A DNA stretch of 9,461 bases, taken from contig CAJUIM010000130.1 of assembly GCA_910586275.1 (NCBI GenBank), positions 1-9,461 of the forward strand, read 5' to 3'. Source of the DNA: an uncultured Lachnospiraceae bacterium. Its GTDB lineage: Bacteria > Bacillota > Clostridia > Lachnospirales > Lachnospiraceae. Shown here in pieces: positions 5,160 to 9,461 of the stretch (its first letter is position 1; the number at the start of each line of letters is the position of its first letter). The notes under the pieces are model-generated. The model was given only the letters and a program-made list of their open reading frames with translations. It had not been told where the DNA came from and made no database searches. The translations under genes and the position numbers were made by a program.

Positions 5160-6521
5160 TTAAGAGTGCAATTTTCTGAGCGCAGCCAGAAACAGGCCTT
5201 TCTGGCTGTCCAAAAACAGCTGACGGCTCTCCGGAATGCTCAAAAGCAGGAACACATCTCTGGGCGAGGATACAATGCGCCCCTCCATATCCACATAATA
5301 GGTCACCAGGCCCATATTTCCCGGATTTAAGCGGAATATATCATCCACCATTGTATAAGTGTCGTTTTCGGGCGGAAAAGATATATCCGCCCCCATTTCA
5401 GCAGCCTTTTGTTCCGTTGCATCCACTCCGTCCAAAGCATGGCCGGATATCAGTTCCACCTGCAGCCGAAACCCTTCTTCATCCGCGGCTTTCAGTACCC
5501 GCTCTGCAAATTCCAATGCCTGATTCTCTCTATTGTTTTGAAAAATACGGATTTTTTCATGCCCCCTGAGAAGCCCTTTCAGCTTTTCGTCCGAATGCAC
5601 AATGGGGCGGATAATATCCTCTCCGGCTTTTCCCATTCTCCCATGCAGGGCATCGTCATAGGCACGCATCACCGTTTTCATCCGGATATCTTCCCCTAAG
5701 AACAAATCGTTGCTGATCACTTCATGGATATTCCTCAGAAAGGAAATGCACATCCCTTCCCAATTCTCCTCCGGAGTATATTTCATAAAAAAACGGATCC
5801 AGTTGCGCCAAGAATAATACAGCGGAAAGGTACTGACACTTTCCTTCTTCGCCCCCATACAGTGCAATACTTTCGAGCGGCCAAACGATGCCACTTTATA
5901 TCCCGCCCGGTTACAGCGAAACCCCCATTCGGTATCGTCCCAATACAGGAAATTTTCTTCCGGCAAGGGGCCTATTTCCCGTATCAGGGATGTGCGCACC
6001 AATACGGAACAGGCTGCCACTGCATCCGAATAAACCACCTCCGGCATAGTTCCGTCTTCCAGCCGGTTATAATATTTAGCCTCACAGCAATATTCTTCCC
6101 ACACAATATTAATGCCGAACTGCTGCACATAATCCGGTGCCTCCATATGGTATACTTTGGAGCCGCACATACCCACCTCCGGATGCCCTTCCATAAAACG
6201 GTACAGTTCCTCTATGGCATTCTCGTCCACCAATACATCGTTGTCCAGACACCAGACATATTCATACCCTTTCTCCAAAGCATACCGGATGCCTGTATTA
6301 AAACCCCCGCTCCCGCCCAGATTTTCTTTGTTTACAAATAACTTCACCATATCCCCGTATATCCTGCGAATCTGTTCCACCGAACCGTCTGTGGAAGCGT
6401 TATCCACCACCATCAAGTCAAAATCCTGAAAAACAGATTCCAAAACACTTTGTATGCACTCCGTCACATAAGCACATTTATTGTAATTGCATATCACTGC
6501 TGCGATTTTCTTTCTTCCCAT
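5160..6521 (-). CDS. Family 2 glycosyltransferase with C-terminal extension
   Basis: The 453-residue protein is a GT-A-fold family 2 glycosyltransferase, transferring a sugar from a nucleotide-sugar donor, probably at the inner face of the membrane in polysaccharide synthesis. Seen are the N-terminal strand KKIAAVICNYNK (4-15), DNASTDG (40-46), NLGGSGGFNTG (67-77), the metal-binding DND (93-95), and DDTEWGFR (195-202). H220 in VLHCMG is a candidate catalytic-domain residue. This pattern suits the rhamnosyl- or galactofuranosyl-transferase-like branch, but the sugar is unknown. The catalytic part ends near 270. Residues 300-453 form an extra domain (RIFQNNRENQALEFAERVLK onward) that I do not recognise. 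No transmembrane segment is seen. ATG 6521 is immediately before the GT2 core. In-frame ATG 6545 and GTG 6569 are alternatives without better ribosome binding sites. Confidence 0.92.
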   Translation of the reverse strand: MGRKKIAAVICNYNKCAYVTECIQSVLESVFQDFDLMVVDNASTDGSVEQIRRIYGDMVKLFVNKENLGGSGGFNTGIRYALEKGYEYVWCLDNDVLVDENAIEELYRFMEGHPEVGMCGSKVYHMEAPDYVQQFGINIVWEEYCCEAKYYNRLEDGTMPEVVYSDAVAACSVLVRTSLIREIGPLPEENFLYWDDTEWGFRCNRAGYKVASFGRSKVLHCMGAKKESVSTFPLYYSWRNWIRFFMKYTPEENWEGMCISFLRNIHEVISNDLFLGEDIRMKTVMRAYDDALHGRMGKAGEDIIRPIVHSDEKLKGLLRGHEKIRIFQNNRENQALEFAERVLKAADEEGFRLQVELISGHALDGVDATEQKAAEMGADISFPPENDTYTMVDDIFRLNPGNMGLVTYYVDMEGRIVSSPRDVFLLLSIPESRQLFLDSQKGLFLAALRKLHS

Positions 6522-6601
6522 TTTTCCACTCTTTCCTATCAGCATTCCTTCCGCATACTCCGAGGTCACTGATTTTTCCGGGACTGTTCTGTTGTCTATT
6601 C

Positions 6602-6630
6602 ATTATACTATGTTATCATTTGGAAAACAA
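6602..6630 (-). promoter_or_regulatory. Sigma-A promoter of the glycosyltransferase unit
   Basis: On the minus strand, TTGTTT (6630-6625) and a perfect TATAAT (6607-6602) are exactly 17 bp apart, about 80 bp before the glycosyltransferase start. It probably drives the glycosyltransferase and, by read-through, the DUF5685 and J-protein genes. Confidence 0.75.
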
Positions 6631-6657
6631 TAAACATTTTTCAGGGATGCCCACAGG

Positions 6658-6688
6658 AAAACCGCCGCAAAAGCGCAACTTCCGGCGG
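6658..6688 (-). terminator. Intrinsic terminator, minus strand
   Basis: On the minus strand, CCGCCG (6688-6683) pairs with CGGCGG (6667-6662), and AAG pairs with CTT inside. TTTTCC follows at once (TTTT = 6661-6658). It lies upstream of the glycosyltransferase promoter, so it most likely ends transcription coming from the BlaI/M56 side and insulates the next unit. Confidence 0.6.
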
Positions 6689-6727
6689 CAGCAGAAATCA
6701 ATTAACGGGGGAACTGCCATATGATGA

Positions 6728-6940
6728 TTATACCAACTGTATAACCTGACTTTGAAAATATTTAGGTTTTGAGACAATTACATTGGGCAATATATGAAAA
6801 CGGAATCTTTGTTTAAATTCAGTTTGGATTTTCTTTGCCGCTCCGTTTTGAGCTTCATATCCGGCTGTTGAATAATAAGTGCCGAAAGTAAAACAGAGAA
6901 CCCTCCATATATATGGTTGATTCTCTGCTCCTGTTAACAT
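6728..6940 (-). CDS. Doubtful 70-residue open reading frame
   Basis: A 70-residue frame begins MLTGAENQPYIWRVLCFTFG. I recognise no family. Against it: no ribosome binding site precedes the ATG, and no alternative start with one was found. For it: amino-acid composition is unremarkable, and its stop lies about 40 bp before the minus-strand terminator at 6658-6688, as expected for the last gene of a transcript from the BlaI/M56 side. The 99 bases between it and the small secreted protein gene contain nothing recognisable. It could be a remnant of a longer gene. Confidence 0.2.
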   Translation of the reverse strand: MLTGAENQPYIWRVLCFTFGTYYSTAGYEAQNGAAKKIQTEFKQRFRFHILPNVIVSKPKYFQSQVIQLV

Positions 6941-7039
6941 GTCATCGATTATTATAAATATCTTTTTTCAAATATCATGCTTTGGTTTTACTATTTTTGC
7001 ACTAATATCTATGAACTTAGAACGTGTTGACGCAGAACC

Positions 7040-7333
7040 TTACATATCCGGTTTTACATAACCTTCACCAACATACTCCCAATCTCCTACCCAACATTGT
7101 TCTGTATAGTTATACAAACGACGATATAATTTTGTACCTTCAACCTTATATCTATATTCAATAATTGCAGAATGAGGTGTAATATCATTTGCATCATTCT
7201 CAGCTTCAACTACATACCCTTCACTCAGTTCATTTGCATATGTAACTATATTATATGAGCCAACAAGCATTAACGACATTGCCATTGCAGATACACCAAC
7301 AAATATTTTTTGTTTAACTCCTTTTCTAGTCAC
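7040..7333 (-). CDS. Small secreted protein coupled to the M56 protease gene
   Basis: The preferred product has 97 residues. The N-terminus is a typical Sec signal peptide: basic TRKGVKQK (2-9), hydrophobic core 10-30, and a TYA|NE cleavage site after residue 33. The mature part would be about 64 residues, rich in Tyr and Trp, with YRYKVEGTKLYRRLYNYTEQ (60-79), CWVGDWEYVGEGYV (80-93), and one Cys (C80). No family was recognised with confidence, although short secreted proteins of this Tyr-rich type occur in Lachnospiraceae. I chose GTG 7333, with AGGAGG 9 nt upstream, over ATG 7354, which has none. The GTG overlaps the M56 stop by 8 bases (GTGACTAG), so the two are translationally coupled. 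A role as ligand, modulator or output of the M56 system is an inference. Confidence 0.65.
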   Translation of the reverse strand: MTRKGVKQKIFVGVSAMAMSLMLVGSYNIVTYANELSEGYVVEAENDANDITPHSAIIEYRYKVEGTKLYRRLYNYTEQCWVGDWEYVGEGYVKPDM

Positions 7334-8477
7334 CTTTATCGTCCTCCTCAACATTAAAATAGACTGGTATGTTCTTATCTAAAATGATTTCTGATGTTAA
7401 TACATATTCATCATTTATATATAAATCATACTCATTATTTCCAACTTTCAAATAATACATTTTACCATCTCTTAAACCACCACTTTCACCTGCATCTTCC
7501 TCAGCTATTGCATATGGTTCAAAGATAATTACATTCGGGCAAATAGCAATTAAGCTTACCATTAATACCGAAGTTAAAACACTCGCAATTGTTTTTTTCG
7601 TACTTATCCCAAGATTATCCATCATCAAATCAATTCGTTTAGTAAGCACAAGAGTACTTTCTTTTTGAAATGACATAAGCCATCTCTCTTCTCTTTTACT
7701 CTTTTCCCTCGCTCTTGTAACTTTCACTAAACATGTAGAATAATCTAATATTTCTGTTTGACTCAATTTTCTCATTATGCCAAAGTCAACATTAATTTCC
7801 TGTGTCTGTGCTACCAAATCATTCAACATGTATGCACATGGATTCCACCAATAAATCGCGTTAAAAATTTCACGCAGCATTATAATTAACAAATCACCAC
7901 GATAGTAATGCCCCATTTCATGGGAAAAAATAAACTCTAATTCCTTTTCTGTTACTTCAATATCCGTCAATACAATGCGTGGCTTCCATATACCAAATAC
8001 ACATGGCGTGCTGCCATCTTCCAGATGAACTAACCGGAACTTCACTGGATGCTTATACTGACGATTAACTTTTTCAAGTATCTCTATCATATTTGAATTT
8101 TTAATCTCTGCACAAGCCCCTATCGTCCTGCTAATCCTTATATATGAGTATAATAACTGACTTAACCTTATAATTGCACCAACAAGCCATATAAACTTAA
8201 AGACTTGAATAGTACTTATCTCGCTCTCTAAAACACTAATTATCGGCTTCTTCAAAGCTATATATACTTCTGGATAAACTCTGCTGACAGCAATATTATT
8301 TGTAAGCGGTGATTCCACAGGTATCAGCATTCGGCACAAAATAACTAACATGCAGATCATTAAAAATCTTGTGTCCAACTGTAAAATTACCTTGTTATCT
8401 TTAAAGATATATTTCAGCAGCACAATTGCCACACTGCTGAAAAATAAAAGATTTACCACCACCGAAAATGTCACCAT
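7326..8477 (-). CDS. M56 family (BlaR1/MecR1-like) membrane metalloprotease lacking a beta-lactam sensor domain
   Basis: The 383-residue protein is a BlaR1-type signal-transducing membrane protease. Predicted membrane segments are about 3-25, 38-54, 92-113 and 295-318. Between the third and fourth lies the cytoplasmic zinc protease with FSHEMGH (184-190; zinc ligands H186, H190, catalytic E187), WWNP (210-213), and E227 with D231 (EINVD, a variant of the usual ELxCD) as the likely third ligand. TLVLTKRIDL (275-284) matches the pre-helix region of the family. BlaR1 proper (about 585-600 residues) ends in a penicillin-binding sensor. Here only about 65 residues (319-383) follow the last helix, rich in Tyr, Asp and Glu, so the signal is probably not a beta-lactam. 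It starts 15 bp after the repressor stop, with AAAGGGG overlapping that stop region, and its own stop overlaps the next gene. Confidence 0.92.
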   Translation of the reverse strand: MVTFSVVVNLLFFSSVAIVLLKYIFKDNKVILQLDTRFLMICMLVILCRMLIPVESPLTNNIAVSRVYPEVYIALKKPIISVLESEISTIQVFKFIWLVGAIIRLSQLLYSYIRISRTIGACAEIKNSNMIEILEKVNRQYKHPVKFRLVHLEDGSTPCVFGIWKPRIVLTDIEVTEKELEFIFSHEMGHYYRGDLLIIMLREIFNAIYWWNPCAYMLNDLVAQTQEINVDFGIMRKLSQTEILDYSTCLVKVTRAREKSKREERWLMSFQKESTLVLTKRIDLMMDNLGISTKKTIASVLTSVLMVSLIAICPNVIIFEPYAIAEEDAGESGGLRDGKMYYLKVGNNEYDLYINDEYVLTSEIILDKNIPVYFNVEEDDKGD

Positions 8478-8492
8478 TGCCTATCGTCCCCT

Positions 8493-8918
8493 TTAACCAT
8501 CCCCCTTCAGTATTTCCTCCCGCTTCTCCTGAATCATTTTCTCCAGCTTGTCCAATTCTTCCTGAATCGTCCCGTTGTCCTCATCCCTCAACAGTGCTGC
8601 CACCAAGTTCGAAGCGGTAATGTCCGTGCTTTTCTTATTTTTGAATTCGCTGGATATTTTACCCAATTCGAATTCCTGCAGACTGAGCGTCGGCTGATAA
8701 CATCTGCCGAACACATTGCCACTTTTCGCAAAATCCACAACCTCAATCAGATTCTTTTTCAGCATCCTCTTCAGCGTGGTATGCACAGTTGCCAATTTCA
8801 ATTCTTCATTTACCTCTGTAATCTCCGATGCCATCAACGGTCTGCCGGCGTTCCACATAGCATATAAAATATCTACTTCCCTCTCAGGCAAATGAAACTC
8901 TTTTTTCCCTTTTTCCAT
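8493..8918 (-). CDS. BlaI/MecI/CopY family transcriptional repressor
   Basis: This 141-residue protein is a winged-helix repressor of the BlaI/MecI family (Penicillinase_R), acting as a dimer on DNA and inactivated by the partner M56 protease. The DNA-binding domain spans about 8-75: LPEREVDILYAMWNAGRPLM, the recognition helix in LATVHTTLKRMLKKNLIEV (42-60), and the wing GNVFGRCYQP (67-76). Helices at about 80-137 form the dimerisation part. In staphylococcal BlaI the protease cuts at an Asn-Phe bond in this region; ASNLVAALL (102-110) gives N104-L105 as the equivalent, an inference. ATG 8918 has a GGAG 9 nt upstream. Its base composition is closer to the rest of the window than the AT-rich genes downstream. 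It is first in the operon and probably represses its own promoter. Confidence 0.93.
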   Translation of the reverse strand: MEKGKKEFHLPEREVDILYAMWNAGRPLMASEITEVNEELKLATVHTTLKRMLKKNLIEVVDFAKSGNVFGRCYQPTLSLQEFELGKISSEFKNKKSTDITASNLVAALLRDEDNGTIQEELDKLEKMIQEKREEILKGDG

Positions 8919-8942
8919 TCATCCATTCTCCATTTTGCAAAT

Positions 8943-8966
8943 AAAAAAGCCCCCTCAAAAGGACTC
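8943..8966 (-). terminator. Terminator-like hairpin in the BlaI leader
   Basis: On the minus strand AGTCC (8965-8961) pairs with GGGCT (8952-8948) across an 8-nt loop, with one G-T, and a run of six T follows (8948-8943). It lies between the probable promoter and the repressor start. Just upstream, GAAC/GTTC (8992-8989 and 8984-8981, GTAG loop) and TGAAC/GTTCA (8993-8989 and 8972-8968) are two mutually exclusive small stems. This layout could be an attenuator. The stem is short, so a chance hairpin is also possible. Confidence 0.4.
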
Positions 8967-9017
8967 GTGAACTTTTTCAAGAACCTACGTTCATTGCAAA
9001 ATCCCCTTCACGGCCTA

Positions 9018-9046
9018 ATAATACCACAATATGACACAAAAGAAAA
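9018..9046 (-). promoter_or_regulatory. Probable extended -10 promoter of the BlaI/M56 unit with candidate operator
   Basis: On the minus strand, TATTAT (9023-9018) is directly preceded by TGG, an extended -10 (TGn). A poor -35 (TTTTCT, 9046-9041) lies 17 bp upstream. The spacer, TTGTGTCATATTGTGG (9039-9024), holds two TGTG half-motifs and would be the natural operator for BlaI-type autoregulation. It does not match the staphylococcal TACA-N2-TGTA operator core, so the operator assignment is speculative. The leader would be about 90 nt. Confidence 0.5.
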
Positions 9047-9407
9047 CACTTTTTTTGAATTTTTTACAGAAGAATAAAATATTTATAATTTATGTCCTCA
9101 AAAAAACAATCTTAACACAAAAAAGCATATATATCCTTAAATATTTATACTCTTGGGCATATATAATCTTAAGCTTTGACAAAACAAATAAGCCGAAACA
9201 GGCTATTTTAACTCAAACTTAGAGTAATCATGCTGCATGTCCCGGCAAGCAGACAAGAAAACAGACACAGCGTAGATACTGTGCCTGTTCCCCTACGCAA
9301 CGTCCTCTGCCAAGTACGTTTGCATAACCATTTGTCGTCTCACAAGTACACTATAACATATTATTTTTATAATGTAAATATTCTTTTGAAAAATTTTGTA
9401 TTTTCTT
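9047..9407. other. Region without a convincing gene
   Basis: About 360 bp between the BlaI promoter and the right-edge repeat hold no frame I would call a gene; the short frames lack ribosome binding sites. Positions 9047-9220 are very AT-rich. GCATATATATCCTTAA (9125-9140) and GCATATATAATCTTAA (9157-9172) are near-identical direct repeats 32 bp apart. AGCC (9191-9194) and GGCT (9201-9204) form a weak hairpin followed on the minus strand by TATTTGTTTT, a possible terminator for a gene beyond the right edge. Positions 9225-9345 are GC-richer and contain overlapping stems: GCGTAG (9270-9275) with CTACGC (9293-9298), and ACAG-CACAG with CTGTG-CTGT. They may be a gene remnant. Confidence 0.4.
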
Positions 9408-9455
9408 GTAACAGTTCAGCCTAAATGTAATGTTGGGAGGCGGACGCCCGTGCGC
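9408..9455. repeat. Right copy of the inverted edge repeat
   Basis: Begins GTAACAGTTCAGCCT on the plus strand and matches the reverse complement of the left edge (52 down to about 10) at 37 of 43 positions. The similarity weakens after about 9450 (GCCCGTG against GCACGGG on the other side) and may continue past the window. A T-rich stretch before it (ATTTTCTTGTAAC) also resembles the left copy (ATTTTCGTAAC), hinting that the repeat is longer than the core. Confidence 0.75.
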
Positions 9456-9461
9456 GAGTTT

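Noticed and set aside
5724..6341. 205-codon plus-strand frame opposite the glycosyltransferase
   Set aside because: It is the shadow of a clear GT2 gene with intact motifs.
7326..8918. Calling the BlaI/M56 pair a beta-lactam resistance operon
   Set aside because: The protease lacks the penicillin-binding sensor domain and no beta-lactamase or resistance PBP gene is present.
9230..9424. 64-codon plus-strand frame near the right edge
   Set aside because: No ribosome binding site, runs into the edge repeat, and no recognisable protein features.

Overview
The window looks like a chromosomal segment of a Lachnospiraceae (Clostridia) bacterium. The evidence is the pairing of a DUF5685 protein with a Gly/Phe-rich J-domain protein, a Gln/Pro/Gly-rich protein ending in a short two-helix membrane domain, a DUF2752 protein, and a BlaI/M56 pair. 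Ribosome binding sites are strong AGGAGG-type, and long palindromic intergenic repeats are present. Taxonomy is inferred from gene content only. No rRNA, tRNA, CRISPR array, complete insertion sequence, phage gene or replication origin was recognised.

Layout. (1) Positions 1-1145, plus strand: the left edge carries one copy of a repeat that recurs inverted at the right edge. It is followed by a promoter, a leader hairpin, and a class I SAM-dependent methyltransferase of the RlmI/RlmK-like group. (2) Positions 1146-1411: a 167-bp imperfect palindrome fills the gap between two convergent genes. (3) Positions 1412-3101, minus strand: a repeat-rich protein with a C-terminal membrane domain (its gene contains 48-bp tandem repeats) and, upstream of it, a DUF2752 membrane protein. 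(4) Positions 3138-3404: a second palindromic element with three related arms. (5) Positions 3470-6521, minus strand: a probable transcription unit in the order GT2 glycosyltransferase, DUF5685, J-domain protein. The last two genes overlap by four bases (ATGA). (6) Positions 6522-7039: GT2 promoter, a minus-strand terminator, and about 300 bp with no convincing gene. (7) Positions 7040-8918, minus strand: an AT-rich three-gene unit of a BlaI-type repressor, an M56 (BlaR1-like) membrane protease without a penicillin-binding sensor domain, and a small secreted protein whose start overlaps the protease stop. Upstream lie a probable extended -10 promoter and a terminator-like leader hairpin. (8) Positions 9047-9461: AT-rich sequence without a convincing gene, ending in the inverted copy of the left-edge repeat.

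How the parts may work together. The BlaI/M56 pair is a recognised type of proteolytic signalling switch: the protease senses something outside the cell and inactivates the repressor. Here the beta-lactam sensor is replaced by a short external tail, and a small exported protein is translationally coupled to the protease. The signal is therefore probably not a beta-lactam, and the exported protein is the obvious candidate partner. The DUF5685/J-protein pair is another unit of unknown function; the DUF5685 protein has two Asp-rich motifs that resemble those of isoprenoid-synthase-fold enzymes. These are the two most interesting coding parts. The palindromic and edge repeats are the most interesting non-coding parts.
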